Below, in pieces: positions 11,279 to 20,854 of a DNA stretch of 64,000 bases. Made by a program: the position numbers and the translations under genes. This DNA comes from an uncultured Sphingomonas sp. Its GTDB lineage: Bacteria; Pseudomonadota; Alphaproteobacteria; Sphingomonadales; Sphingomonadaceae. How positions within the stretch are numbered: the stretch's first letter is position 1; each line of letters starts with the position of its first letter. Below the pieces are notes generated by a model. The model was not told the DNA's origin. It worked only from the letters and a program-made list of their open reading frames with translations, and made no database searches. The stretch is taken from contig NZ_CAJYTI010000040.1 of assembly GCF_913777625.1 (NCBI RefSeq), forward strand, positions 124,001 to 188,000. Direction: 5' to 3'.

Positions 11279-12286
11279 GGATTTCCCTCGATTGCCCACC
11301 GCTGGGTTGCCCCAGCGGAGGTGTGTCTCCCGTCCTGGCCCGGCAAAGCCCCATGCGTACCGGGCAGAACTGTGCCTGCAGGAAACAAGGATCGTCTCGG
11401 GGTGTAAAGTTGCGATCACCTGCGCGGCTACGCTTTCTTCAATCTGTCGCGTACGCGCAACACCGACGACCGATTATGTCCCCGATATCGTATTACCGGT
11501 TACTAAATATTAAACCGCATGGCAGAGCTGCTCAAAAATAAGGCATTTTTTGCAAGATTGCGCTCAATTTCAGGTTTTCTGCGTAATATTAGATTACGAA
11601 TCGTGAACCCTCAGGCGGAAGCCCCCACCTGATCTCCCGATTTGACACACGCCACCTGTCGGCGCTCGGCCGTACCAGGATCCCGGCTGCAGATGGCCCG
11701 TCCCCGCCGGACGGGCTTCCGGCGCGATCCTAATTCGCCCAACAGCGCAGCTCGACGAAAGGACCGCGCGCTTTCCACCGTGCGGAATGTTTCGGACCGG
11801 CAACAATAGTGTAGCGCTGCTTCCTCGCAACGCAGCCAGAGGGCTGCGCTCTTCTTTCAGAGCGGAATGAAGACCGATCTACACGACCGATGTGCGTTGC
11901 ACCCGGCCTGTAGCGCTTTTGCCACAGCGATGATGACATGTATCAATCCCGGGCCGGTTTTGGTCAGCAAATGACAAACGGCACAGCAGCACTGCCTGTA
12001 ATTTGGGCAATATGCGAATTTTTCGCGCCGAACCGCGAAATCGCCACCTGCATTTTCTGCGCAGAGCTTCCTGGAAACGGCAGATTTTGCGCGCGATTTG
12101 TGCTTTTTTGGATACAGTTTGACACAAACCTGAAAGTCTATGCCGGCCTGCGGGTTTACAGTCGAACCGTGCACCGTAAGCTTTTGGCAAGCTTTGCACC
12201 GAACGGCTCGCCGTGCGGCGTGCGAAGCGGGGAGAAGAACCGGCCGCCCGACATCGGTGCGCCGGAGCCGAAAGGGAACAGTACAC
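11279..12286. other. 1-kb divergent intergenic region between two TonB receptors
   Basis: No coding frame in this 1008-bp stretch looks real: none has a recognisable motif or a good start. It is noticeably AT-richer than its neighbours, especially about 11500-11620 and 11940-12130, which fits promoter and regulator-binding DNA for both receptors. I see no terminator, tRNA or riboswitch core. Small RNAs cannot be excluded. Confidence 0.5.
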
Positions 12287-15217
12287 GTGAAACCGACTCG
12301 ATTTGCATCTGGCCTGCGTGCCGGCACAGCACTTGCGGGCCTTGGCGCGATCGCACTCCTGGCGACGCCTGCCCAGGCTCAGACCCAGACTTCCGACGCC
12401 CCCAGCAGCGCCCAGCAGGAGCAGCCGCCCGAGATCGTCGTCACCGGCTCCATCTTCCGCCGCACCAACACCGAGACGCCGTCGCCGGTGACGGTGCTGT
12501 CGGGCGAAACGCTGTCGCGGGCCGGCATCACCAACATCAATGACGCCGTGCGGTCGGTCTCCGCCGACGGCGCCGGCTCGATCTCGACCGGCTTCGCCAA
12601 CGGCTTCTCGGCCGGCGGTGCCGCGGTGTCGCTGCGCGGCCTGGGCGTCTCGTCCACGCTGGTGCTGATCGACGGCCTGCGCAGCACCAACTTCCCGCTC
12701 AACGACGACGGCCACAACGCCTATGTCGACCTGAACTCGATCCCGTTCAGCGCAGTCGAGCGCGTCGAAGTCCTCAAGGACGGCGCGTCGTCGACCTACG
12801 GCGCGGATGCGATCGGCGGCGTCGTCAACATCATCATGAAGAAGCACTTCACCGGCGTCGGCGGCAATGTCGAAGGCGGCGTCAGCGAGAAGGGCGACGG
12901 CGCCCGCTACCGCGCCAGCCTGACCGCCGGCTATGGCGATTACGAGCAGAAGGGCTGGAATTTCTACGTCAACGGCGAATACCAGCGCGACCAGAAGATC
13001 TCCGCCACCGCCCGCGGCTTCCCGTACAACACGCTCGACCTCAGCCGCCTGCCCGGCGGCCTGGACAACAACACGGCGGATAGCTCGCTGACCACGGCGA
13101 CGCCCGACGCGATCGTGCGCCGCGCGCCGCAGACCAACCCGAACGATCCGTTTACCGGCGGCGTCGCCTTCGGTAGCTCGCAGCTGCTCACCTCGCCCGC
13201 CAACTGCGTCAACGGCACCTTCACCGTGGCCAGCGGCTCCAATACGGGCACGGCGTGCAAGCACGACCTCGCGGCCGAATATGGTTCGCGCTACAACGAC
13301 ATCCAGCCGGTGCAGGAGCGCTACAACTTCTCCGGCCGCCTGAGCTTCCGCGCCAGCGATTCGATCGAGGGCTACATCACCGGCAGCTACTCCCATAACA
13401 ACATCAAGATCGGCCGTGCACCGGCGAGCATCCGCCAGACCCAGCCTTATGGCGGCTCGCCGACGCTGGCCTCGAACAACCCCGGCGTCGTGCTGCCGGT
13501 CTATGTCTGCGCGGCCGGCACCAACTGCGCGACGGCGGCAGACCGCCGCCTGAACCCGAACAACCCGTTCGCCGCCGAGGGCAATTCGGCGCGCATCTAC
13601 TATCTGTTCGGCGACATCCCTGTCGGCACCGATCGCTCCAACGAAGTGATCCGCGGCGCCGCCGGGCTGAGCGGCGACTTTGAAGGCGGCTATCACTGGA
13701 AGGTCGACGCGGTCGCCGCGCGCGACAACTTCTCGATCACCTCGATGGGCGTGATCAACATCGCCGGACTGAAGCAGGCGATCAACACCGGCGCCTACAA
13801 CTTCGCCAACCCCTCGGCGAACACCCAGGCAGTGCGCGATCTGATCGCCCCCACCTATACGGTGCCGTCGCACACCTCGATGCTGTCGCTCGACGCCTCG
13901 ATCAGCAAGGACCTGTTCGCGCTGCCGGGCGGCCCGCTGCAGGTCGCCATCGGCGGCCAGGTGCGGCGTGAGGTCCAGGAAAACAACAGCATCAACGCGA
14001 ACCTGGATCGCTATGCCAATACCTCGGCAGCGTTCGGCAAGCACACGGTGGCGGCCGCCTTCTTCGAAGTGAACGCGCCGGTGCTCGACACGCTCGAGAT
14101 CAACGGTTCGGGTCGTTACGACCATTATTCGGAAGGCTTCAGCCACTTCTCGCCGAAGATCGGCGCCAAGTGGACGCCGGTGAAGCAGATCGCGATCCGC
14201 GGCACCTATTCGAACGGCTTCCGCGCACCGACCTTCGCGGAAAACAACCCGCGGTCGAGCTATGCCGGCTTCGTGACGATCACGCCGCCCGCCAGCTTCC
14301 AGCTCGCCCATGGCGGCCTGATCACCGCCGGCAACACGAACCCCTATGCACAGGCCTACAGCATCGGCTCGGGCTTCTCGGGCAATCCGAACCTGAAGCC
14401 GGAAAAGTCGCGCAGCTTCACCGCCGGCGTGGTGGTCGAGCCCGTGCGGAACGTCAGCTTCACGGTCGACTATTACAACATTCGCAAGACCGACGTGATC
14501 GTCACCGGCCCGGATGCACTGACCGCGCGTAACAACTATTACGCCGGCCAGCCGCTTCCGGCGGGCTACACGGTCGCCGCGGTCGACGCGCCCGATCCGC
14601 TGTTCCCGACGGCACTGCCGCGCGTGCTGATCATCAACGCGCCGTACGTGAACGCCGGTTCGGCGACGGTCTCGGGCCTCGACTTCGGTGCGAACGTCAG
14701 CCTGCCGCTGGGCCAGGACATCAAGTTCACCAGCCGTCTGGATATGAACTATCTGATCCAGTACGACCTGAACCCGGGCGGCGGCGCCAAGGTTCAGAAG
14801 TATGCCGGTACGCTTGGGCCGTACGAGCTCTCGTCGGGCGCCGGCACCCCGCGCGTGCGCGGCAACTGGCAGAACACGCTGGAGATCGGCCGTCTCGCCC
14901 TGACCGCGACCACCTATTACGTGTCGCGGATCAAAGAAGTCGCTGCCGACGAAGGCGACGATCTGAGCTGCGCCGGCGGCAACCTCTACGGCACGGGTCA
15001 GAACTTCTGCTATGTCCGTCGCTTCATCTACGCGGATCTGAGCGCGCAGCTGCAGGTCAACCCGAACTTCAGCTTCAACATGTTCGTGGGCAACTTCACC
15101 AACGAGAAGGCACCGATCGCACCGGCGTCCTACTCGGGCACGAACTACCTGCCGACCTGGCACATTGCTGGCGTCGTCGGCCGCACCTTCCGCGCGGGCG
15201 CGACGTTCAAGTTCTGA
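12287..15217 (+). CDS. Large TonB-dependent receptor
   Basis: 976 residues from a GTG at 12287, preceded by AAGGGA at a good distance and starting a signal peptide (KPTRFASGLRAGTALAGLGA to AQA). The TonB box is EIVVTGSIF; the plug carries TPSPVTVLSGETL, VSLRGLGVSSTLVLIDGLR, VEVLKDGASSTYGADAIGG and VVNIIMKK. The barrel ends RAGATFKF. It is of the same large, Cys-containing type as the divergent receptor and follows the same plan over the plug and C-terminal strands. The pair may bind related ligands. A strong terminator follows. Confidence 0.93.
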   Translation: MKPTRFASGLRAGTALAGLGAIALLATPAQAQTQTSDAPSSAQQEQPPEIVVTGSIFRRTNTETPSPVTVLSGETLSRAGITNINDAVRSVSADGAGSISTGFANGFSAGGAAVSLRGLGVSSTLVLIDGLRSTNFPLNDDGHNAYVDLNSIPFSAVERVEVLKDGASSTYGADAIGGVVNIIMKKHFTGVGGNVEGGVSEKGDGARYRASLTAGYGDYEQKGWNFYVNGEYQRDQKISATARGFPYNTLDLSRLPGGLDNNTADSSLTTATPDAIVRRAPQTNPNDPFTGGVAFGSSQLLTSPANCVNGTFTVASGSNTGTACKHDLAAEYGSRYNDIQPVQERYNFSGRLSFRASDSIEGYITGSYSHNNIKIGRAPASIRQTQPYGGSPTLASNNPGVVLPVYVCAAGTNCATAADRRLNPNNPFAAEGNSARIYYLFGDIPVGTDRSNEVIRGAAGLSGDFEGGYHWKVDAVAARDNFSITSMGVINIAGLKQAINTGAYNFANPSANTQAVRDLIAPTYTVPSHTSMLSLDASISKDLFALPGGPLQVAIGGQVRREVQENNSINANLDRYANTSAAFGKHTVAAAFFEVNAPVLDTLEINGSGRYDHYSEGFSHFSPKIGAKWTPVKQIAIRGTYSNGFRAPTFAENNPRSSYAGFVTITPPASFQLAHGGLITAGNTNPYAQAYSIGSGFSGNPNLKPEKSRSFTAGVVVEPVRNVSFTVDYYNIRKTDVIVTGPDALTARNNYYAGQPLPAGYTVAAVDAPDPLFPTALPRVLIINAPYVNAGSATVSGLDFGANVSLPLGQDIKFTSRLDMNYLIQYDLNPGGGAKVQKYAGTLGPYELSSGAGTPRVRGNWQNTLEIGRLALTATTYYVSRIKEVAADEGDDLSCAGGNLYGTGQNFCYVRRFIYADLSAQLQVNPNFSFNMFVGNFTNEKAPIAPASYSGTNYLPTWHIAGVVGRTFRAGATFKF

Positions 15218-15245
15218 TCGCCTCCCTTCGGGGATGATCGAACTG

Positions 15246-15281
15246 GGAGCGGCACTCATCCGAGTGCCGCTCCTTTTCTTT
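15246..15281 (+). terminator. Rho-independent terminator after the TonB receptor
   Basis: GGAGCGGCACTC (15246-15257) and GAGTGCCGCTCC (15262-15273) form a perfect 12-bp stem with an ATCC loop, followed by TTTTCTTT. It also sits 6 bp beyond the stop of the convergent M23 peptidase. Confidence 0.92.
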
Positions 15282-15286
15282 ATGGA

Positions 15287-16123
15287 TCAACGCGCGCCCA
15301 TCGGGCCCGCCACCAGCAGCGGGTCGAGCCGGGCGCCGCGCCAGCTGATTCCCCAATGGAGATGCGGCCCCGTCGCGCGGCCCGTGGCGCCGACGGCACC
15401 GACTGCCTGCCCCTGCCGCACCGTCTCGCCTTCGCGAACGTCGATCCGGGAGAGGTGGAGGAATGCGCTCGACAGGCCCATGCCATGGTCGAGCATCAGC
15501 AGATTGCCCTCCAGCGTGAACGGCGCCTCGGCTGCCAGGATCACCACGCCGTCTGCGGGAGCGGCGACGGGCGTGCCGGTCGGCAGCGCGATGTCGATGC
15601 CCGAATGATAGGCGCCGGGCTCGCCGGCATAGATACGCTGCGAGCCGAACAGCGTGGAGATGCGGCCCCGGGCCGGCCAGGCGAAGGCCTGGCGCCAGCC
15701 CTGTGCGCCGGTCTGCTTCGCGCGCGCAGCCGTGATGCGGGCCAGTTCGGCCGGGCGCCGTGCCGCGAACTCGGCGCTGGGCAGCGGGATCTTGGGCAGG
15801 TGGTCCAGCCGCGAGATGTTCCAGCTGCGCGGCGCGATCGCCAGTGCGTCGCGGACGACCTGTCCATCGGCGAGTACGGCCTCGACGACCGCGCTAGCGC
15901 CCGCATCGCGATCGAAGGCGATCAGGAAGCGGCCGTCGACGGCGAAGTCGATCGGCTGGCCGTTCAGCCGGAGCGCCGTTGTGCCCGGTGGCACCTGACC
16001 GCGGGCGATGCCGCCCTGCTCGAAGCTGCCGGCGAGCGCGAACGGATCGCCGCCGGCATGGGCGGCGCGGGGGATCAGCGGCAGCGCGAGCATGCCCGCG
16101 GCGAAGCGCCGCCGGGCGATCAT
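15287..16123 (-). CDS. M23-family metallopeptidase, secreted
   Basis: 278 residues from the ATG at 16123, which overlaps the DUF2093 gene's stop (ATGA). The signal MIARRRFAAGMLALPLIPRAAHA has a twin-arginine look. The C-terminal half (about 165-275) is a LytM/M23 domain with zinc ligands in YHSGIDIAL (HxxxD) and HLHWG, plus the strand GNLLMLDHGMGLSSAFLHLS. Such enzymes cut peptide bridges in peptidoglycan, or as degenerate forms activate amidases; the ligand set looks complete here. It is the last gene of the xseA - DUF2093 - M23 run. Confidence 0.9.
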   Translation of the reverse strand: MIARRRFAAGMLALPLIPRAAHAGGDPFALAGSFEQGGIARGQVPPGTTALRLNGQPIDFAVDGRFLIAFDRDAGASAVVEAVLADGQVVRDALAIAPRSWNISRLDHLPKIPLPSAEFAARRPAELARITAARAKQTGAQGWRQAFAWPARGRISTLFGSQRIYAGEPGAYHSGIDIALPTGTPVAAPADGVVILAAEAPFTLEGNLLMLDHGMGLSSAFLHLSRIDVREGETVRQGQAVGAVGATGRATGPHLHWGISWRGARLDPLLVAGPMGAR

Positions 16124-16320
16124 GCCTCCAGCAGGGCCTTGGTCGCCGCCTCGGGGCTGGCATAGGGCTCCTGTCGCGCGACGCTCCAGTAGCGGAGCAT
16201 GTCGACGGGGATGCGCTCGCCGGTGACCGCGCACAGCACATGGTCGCCGGGGGCGAGAACGCGGAAGCCGTTGGCCATATAGTGCAGCTTGGCGACGCGG
16301 GCGGTGTTGGACATCAGCAT
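16120..16320 (-). CDS. DUF2093 family small protein
   Basis: 66 residues from the ATG at 16320 (another ATG at 16332 is possible; neither has a convincing Shine-Dalgarno sequence). The conserved block GDHVLCAVTGERIPVDMLRYWSV followed by RQEPYASPEAA is the DUF2093 signature found across Alphaproteobacteria. The family is small, soluble and of unknown function; the single Cys and the ITGxxIPxxxLRYWS-like block suggest a small zinc-ribbon-like or binding fold, but this is inference. It sits between xseA (40-bp gap) and the M23 gene (4-bp overlap), a recurrent order. Confidence 0.82.
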   Translation of the reverse strand: MLMSNTARVAKLHYMANGFRVLAPGDHVLCAVTGERIPVDMLRYWSVARQEPYASPEAATKALLEA

Positions 16321-16360
16321 GGGCGGCGCCATTCCTGCTCTTGAAGACTTCGGGTGCAGC

Positions 16361-17869
16361 TCACAGCAGCGTCGGCTGCTCGGGCTTGGGCGGAACATAG
16401 GCTTTGCCGCCCCCGCGCTCAACCCGGGCATCCACCGATCCGTCGGCGAAATGCAGCGTCACGGCCTGTGCGGCGCGCGCATCCTCGGCCGAGGCGACCA
16501 CCTTGCCGGTGCCGCGCCCCTCGACCCAGGCATAGCCTTTCTTGAGCGGCAGTTCGGGATCGAGCAGTTCCAGATGCCGCCCCATCGCGGCCAGCCGCTC
16601 GGACGCGGTGGCGAAGCCGCGTTCGAGGCTGGCGAGCTTGAGCGCCTCGGCCGGGCGGGCGAAGCGCTGGCGCAGCGCCGCCAGCTCGCGATCGGCGGCG
16701 CGGTCGAGCGCGAGCGCGCCCAGCCGCTGCCGCGCGGTGGCCAGCCGCTGTTCGAGCGTGGCGGGCCGCAACGCAGCCCCGGCACGATCGAGCTGGCCCC
16801 GCGCCACCGTTACCCGCCGTTCGAGCCCAAGCCCGAGCCGCGCCCCGGCATCGTCGAGCCGCTGGCGCTGGGGGCCCAGCAATGCGTCGCGGCGCGGCAG
16901 CACGCGGACCAGCGCCGCCAGCTGCTCGCCGGCGCGTTCGTGGTAGCGGCGCACGCAGCGCTCGGTCCGGTGCGCCAGCGTGGCGATGCCGTGGCGGACT
17001 TCGGACAGCACCGGCACCGCGATCTCGGCCGCAGCGGTGGGGGTCGGCGCGCGCAGGTCGGCGGCGAAGTCGCACAGCGTCGTGTCGGTCTCGTGGCCCA
17101 CCGCCGAGATGATGGGAATCCGGCACTCGGCGACGGCGCGGACGACGACTTCCTCGTTGAACGACCAGAGATCCTCGACCGAGCCGCCGCCGCGTGCGAC
17201 GATCACCAGGTCGGGACGCGGCACCGGGCCGCCCGGCTGAATCGCGTCGAACCCGCGCACCGCCCGCGCGACCTCCTGCGCCGATCCGTCGCCCTGCACC
17301 TTCACCGGCCAGACCAGCACATGGCTGGGGAAGCGATCCTCCAGCCGGTGGAGGATGTCGCGAATCACCGCGCCGGTGGGCGAGGTCACCACGCCGATCA
17401 CCCTGGGCATATAGGGCAGCGGCTTCTTGGCGCGCGCGTCGAACAGCCCCTCACCCGCCAGCTTGGCCTTGAGCTTCTCGAGCAGCGCCATCAGCGCGCC
17501 TTCGCCGGCCAGCTCCATCCGCTCGATGACGATCTGGTATTTGGAGCGGCCCGGATAGATGGTGAGCTTGCCGGTGGCGATCACTTCCAGCCCATCCTGC
17601 GGCTGGAACGGCAGCGCGGACGCGGCGCCGCGCCAGATCACCCCGTCGATCACCGCGTCCATGTCCTTCAGCGCCAGATAGGCATGCCCCGAGGCGGCGC
17701 GCTTCCACCCCGAAATCTCGCCGCGCAGGCGGACATGGCCGAACTCGCCCTCCACCATCCGCTTCAGCCGGCCGGAGAGTTCGCTGACGCTCATCGGTGC
17801 CGCGTTGTCCCCGGGCACCGCCTCGGCTACGAGCCGCGCCGATGAAGTCTCGAAAAGGGGGTCGGCCAT
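16361..17869 (-). CDS. xseA: Exodeoxyribonuclease VII large subunit
   Basis: 502 residues. XseA with several XseB subunits degrades single-stranded DNA to short oligonucleotides. Visible: N-terminal OB-fold (about 25-115: SVSELSGRLKRMVEGEFGHV, LRGEISGWKRAASGH), the catalytic domain with GVVTSPTGAVIRDIL and VIVARGGGSVEDLWSFNEE and AVGHETDTTLCDFAADLRAPTPTAAAE, then a long helical coiled-coil C-terminus. The start MADPLFETSSARLVAE fits sphingomonad XseA proteins and has AGGA upstream. Its ATG lies in the same CATG tetranucleotide as the purD start on the other strand. xseB is not in the window. Confidence 0.95.
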   Translation of the reverse strand: MADPLFETSSARLVAEAVPGDNAAPMSVSELSGRLKRMVEGEFGHVRLRGEISGWKRAASGHAYLALKDMDAVIDGVIWRGAASALPFQPQDGLEVIATGKLTIYPGRSKYQIVIERMELAGEGALMALLEKLKAKLAGEGLFDARAKKPLPYMPRVIGVVTSPTGAVIRDILHRLEDRFPSHVLVWPVKVQGDGSAQEVARAVRGFDAIQPGGPVPRPDLVIVARGGGSVEDLWSFNEEVVVRAVAECRIPIISAVGHETDTTLCDFAADLRAPTPTAAAEIAVPVLSEVRHGIATLAHRTERCVRRYHERAGEQLAALVRVLPRRDALLGPQRQRLDDAGARLGLGLERRVTVARGQLDRAGAALRPATLEQRLATARQRLGALALDRAADRELAALRQRFARPAEALKLASLERGFATASERLAAMGRHLELLDPELPLKKGYAWVEGRGTGKVVASAEDARAAQAVTLHFADGSVDARVERGGGKAYVPPKPEQPTLL

Positions 17870-19133
17870 GAACGTCCTGCTACTGGGGTCGGGGGGTCGC
17901 GAACATGCGCTCGCCTGGAAGCTCGCGCAATCGCCGCTGCTGACGCAGCTCTTCGCCGCACCGGGCAATCCGGGCATAGCGGCGCATGCGACCTGCGTCG
18001 ACCTGATACCCACCGATCCGGCGGCCGTGCTCGCCTTCGCGCAAGACCATGCCATCGGCCTCGTGGTCGTGGGCCCCGAAGCGCCGCTGGTGGCGGGCGT
18101 GGGCGACGCGCTGCGCGATGCCGGCATCCCGGTGTTCGGGCCGAATCGCCTGCCGGCCCAGCTGGAGGGGTCGAAGGGCTTCACCAAGGATCTGTGCGCC
18201 CGGGCGAACATTCCCACGGCCGGCTATGTCCGCGTGCACGGGCTGGACGAAGCGCTGGCGGCGCTGGAGCCGTTCGGCCTGCCGGTCGTCGTGAAGGCAG
18301 ACGGCCTCGCCGCCGGCAAGGGCGTGACGGTGGCGATGACCCGCGACGAGGCGGTGGGCGCGCTCACCGCGATCTTCGCCGATGCCGGCGCCAGCGCGGT
18401 GATCGAGGAATTCCTCGACGGCGAGGAAGCCAGCCTGTTCGTCATCACCGACGGGACCAGCGCCGTGCCGTTCGGATCGGCGCAGGACCACAAGCGCGTC
18501 GGCGAAGGCGATGTCGGGCCCAATACCGGCGGTATGGGCGCCTACAGCCCCGCACCGGTGCTGACGCCTGCGCTGGAGCAGGCCGCGATGGAGCAGATCG
18601 TGCTGCCCACCATCGCCACGCTCGCCGCCGAGGGCATCCCCTATTCGGGCGTGCTCTATGCCGGGCTGATGCTCACCAGGACCGGCCCCAAGCTGATCGA
18701 GTACAATGCCCGCTTCGGCGACCCCGAATGCCAGGTGCTGATGCTGCGGCTGGAGGACGACCTGCTCGAACTGCTGCTGGCGACGGCGCGCGGCGAGCTG
18801 GCGGGCCGCCCCGCCCCGCGCTTCCGCCCCGATACGGCGCTCACCGTGGTGATGGCCGCGCGCGGCTATCCCGGCACGCCGGAAACCGGCGGCGCGATCG
18901 AAGGGATCGACGCCGCGGAAGCCGCCGGCGTCCGCGTCTTCCATGCCGGTACGAAGCAGCAGGGCGACACGCTGGTGGCGAGCGGCGGCCGCGTGCTCAA
19001 CGTCACCGCCATCGGGCCGGACATCGCGCAGGCGCAGGCTGCTGCGTATCGCGGCGTCGACGCGATCGACTTCCCGACCGGTTTCTGCCGCCGCGACATC
19101 GGCTGGCGGGAACTGGCGCGCGCCGGAAAGTAA
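17868..19133 (+). CDS. purD: Phosphoribosylamine--glycine ligase
   Basis: 421 residues, normal length for PurD, which makes GAR from phosphoribosylamine, glycine and ATP in purine synthesis. MNVLLLGSGGREHALAWKL is the family N-terminus; the ATP-grasp domain shows FGPNRLPAQLEGSKGFTKDL, VVVKADGLAAGKGV and the purD signature RFGDPECQVL at about residues 283-292. AAGGGGG lies 6-7 bp ahead of the ATG. The start codon shares the CATG at 17867-17870 with divergent xseA, so each promoter must lie inside the other gene's coding region. No purine gene is adjacent. Confidence 0.96.
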   Translation: MNVLLLGSGGREHALAWKLAQSPLLTQLFAAPGNPGIAAHATCVDLIPTDPAAVLAFAQDHAIGLVVVGPEAPLVAGVGDALRDAGIPVFGPNRLPAQLEGSKGFTKDLCARANIPTAGYVRVHGLDEALAALEPFGLPVVVKADGLAAGKGVTVAMTRDEAVGALTAIFADAGASAVIEEFLDGEEASLFVITDGTSAVPFGSAQDHKRVGEGDVGPNTGGMGAYSPAPVLTPALEQAAMEQIVLPTIATLAAEGIPYSGVLYAGLMLTRTGPKLIEYNARFGDPECQVLMLRLEDDLLELLLATARGELAGRPAPRFRPDTALTVVMAARGYPGTPETGGAIEGIDAAEAAGVRVFHAGTKQQGDTLVASGGRVLNVTAIGPDIAQAQAAAYRGVDAIDFPTGFCRRDIGWRELARAGK

Positions 19134-19181
19134 CGTCCTCGATCGCTCCCGCTGCCCGTCGCGACGCGCCGGGCGGCGGGT

Positions 19182-19994
19182 TCAGCCGACCAGATCGTCC
19201 CGAACCCGCCCCAGCCGGCTGCGCCTGGCCTGTTTCCGCAGCGCGCCGGGCATCCAGCGTGCGGCGAACCACAGCTTCCGCGCGGTCTTGCCGACGCGGG
19301 TGTGCAGGGTATCGCCATGCACCGCCGCCCAGGCAGCTTCCGCGACATCGCCCACCGGCGAAATCTCCAGCCCCGCGCGCCGGACGCTTTCGCGAATCAG
19401 CTGGTTCGATCCGCCGGTCGGCTGGTCGAGCAGCGGCGTGTCGATGAAGGCGGGCATCAGCGTGCGCACCCGCACGCCCGCTGCCGACCATTCGCCGTCG
19501 AGCGCCTCCGCCAGTCCGCGCACCGCGAACTTGGTGGCGGAGTAGATGGCCGCCCCCGCCGCGCCGTAGATGCCCGCCGCCGAGCTGGTGATCAGCATCA
19601 CCGAGCCGGGCCTCGCCGAGAGCAGCGCGAAACCGGCATGCGCACCGTGCACCACACCGGTGAAATTGACCGCGATGCAGCGCTCCAGCTCGGCGGGATC
19701 GGTGGTGGCAAAGGGGCCGCTGGTGCCGATTCCGGCATTGTTGAACAGCACGTCCATCCGCCCGCCGCTGGCCGTCGCAAAGTCGGCCAGCGCCGCCACC
19801 CACTGATCACGGTCGCGCACGTCGAGCAGATGCGTCGTCGCGGCGCCTTCGGGCAGCAGCGCCCGCGTTTCCTCAAGGCCCGCCGCATTCACGTCCGCCA
19901 GCCCCACGCGCCAGCCCCGCGCCGCAAAGAGCTGCGCCACCGCCCGCCCGATGCCCGACGCACCACCGGTAATGAAAATCGCCTGCTGGGCCAT
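19182..19994 (-). CDS. SDR-family oxidoreductase
   Basis: 270 residues from MAQQAIFITGG. Classical short-chain dehydrogenase: dinucleotide motif TGGASGIGRAVA, NNAGIGTSG, the Ser of the active site in VMLITSSAAGIYG and the YSATK catalytic Tyr/Lys pair. The C-terminal 40 residues are basic (TARKLWFAARWMPGALRKQ) and resemble a short peripheral membrane helix seen in acyl/retinol-type SDRs. The substrate is unknown. It converges on purD with a 48-bp gap and is separated from the sirtuin gene by about 80 bp. Confidence 0.88.
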   Translation of the reverse strand: MAQQAIFITGGASGIGRAVAQLFAARGWRVGLADVNAAGLEETRALLPEGAATTHLLDVRDRDQWVAALADFATASGGRMDVLFNNAGIGTSGPFATTDPAELERCIAVNFTGVVHGAHAGFALLSARPGSVMLITSSAAGIYGAAGAAIYSATKFAVRGLAEALDGEWSAAGVRVRTLMPAFIDTPLLDQPTGGSNQLIRESVRRAGLEISPVGDVAEAAWAAVHGDTLHTRVGKTARKLWFAARWMPGALRKQARRSRLGRVRDDLVG

Positions 19995-20072
19995 GCCCCT
20001 CTCCCTCGTCACGAGCCTTTTGCCGCGCCCTGGCGGCATTGTTCCGCACAATTGCCGAGGATGCCAGCCCGA

Positions 20073-20777
20073 TCAGATGCCGCCGAGCAGTTCGTCGACC
20101 CAGGCGGGCACCAGCACGCTCGCGGGGCCCATGCGGCTTTGTTCGAACCAGTGGCTGCCGCCCGAAGGCTCCAGGTTCATCTCCAGCGTCGCCGCGCCAT
20201 GGTGTCGTGCGGTCTGGACGAACCCGGCGGCGGGATAGACCGCGCCCGAGGTCCCGATCGAGACGAACATATCCGCGTCCGCCAGCGCCGCCTCGATCCG
20301 GTCCATCTCGTAGGGCATCTCGCCGAAGAAGACGATGTCGGGGCGCAGTGCCAGCATCCCGCAGTTCGGGCATTCGCTCTCCGGCGGCAGCGCCTCGGCC
20401 CAGGCCTCGCGAATGCCGCAGGCCGCGCACAGGGCGGAGCGCAGCTGGCCATGCATGTGGAGCAGCCGCGTCGCCCCCGCCCGCTCGTGGAGATCGTCGA
20501 CATTCTGGGTCACGATCAGCAGGTCGCCCGGCCACTCGGCGTCCAGCCGCGCCAGTGCGTTGTGCGCAGCGTTGGGCACCACTGTATCCAGCGCCGCACG
20601 GCGCAGGTCGTAGAAGCGGTGCACCAGCGCCGGATCGCGCGCCAGCGCCTCGGGCGTGCAGACATCCTCCACCCGGTGCCCCTCCCAAAGCCCGCCCGGG
20701 CCCCGGAAGGTGGCGATGCCGCTCTCCGCCGAAATGCCGGCGCCGGTGAGAATCACGAGGTTTCGCATGCTGGCCAT
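20073..20777 (-). CDS. cobB: NAD-dependent protein deacylase, sirtuin class III
   Basis: 234 residues. Removes acyl groups from lysines using NAD+ to give nicotinamide and O-acyl-ADP-ribose. Landmarks: GAGISAESGIATFRG, the catalytic His in LHMHGQL, TQNVDDLHERAG, and the zinc ligands CAAC and CPNC. The YxxR pair that defines class III (desuccinylase-type) sirtuins is visible in HRFYDLRR (Tyr and Arg three apart), so removal of succinyl or malonyl groups is likely besides deacetylation. An in-frame ATG at 20768 is an alternative start. Monocistronic by appearance. Confidence 0.92.
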   Translation of the reverse strand: MASMRNLVILTGAGISAESGIATFRGPGGLWEGHRVEDVCTPEALARDPALVHRFYDLRRAALDTVVPNAAHNALARLDAEWPGDLLIVTQNVDDLHERAGATRLLHMHGQLRSALCAACGIREAWAEALPPESECPNCGMLALRPDIVFFGEMPYEMDRIEAALADADMFVSIGTSGAVYPAAGFVQTARHHGAATLEMNLEPSGGSHWFEQSRMGPASVLVPAWVDELLGGI

Positions 20778-20854
20778 GCCGCGACCCTAGGCCCGCCACA
20801 GCGCCGCCGCAAAGTCCGGTTCTGCTGGCCGTCTCAAGGATCGGAGACAAGACC

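Noticed and set aside
12117..12129. Short inverted repeat GTTTG-ACA-CAAAC upstream of the TonB receptor at 12287
   Set aside because: Too short to separate from chance in an AT-rich stretch and 158 bp from the start.
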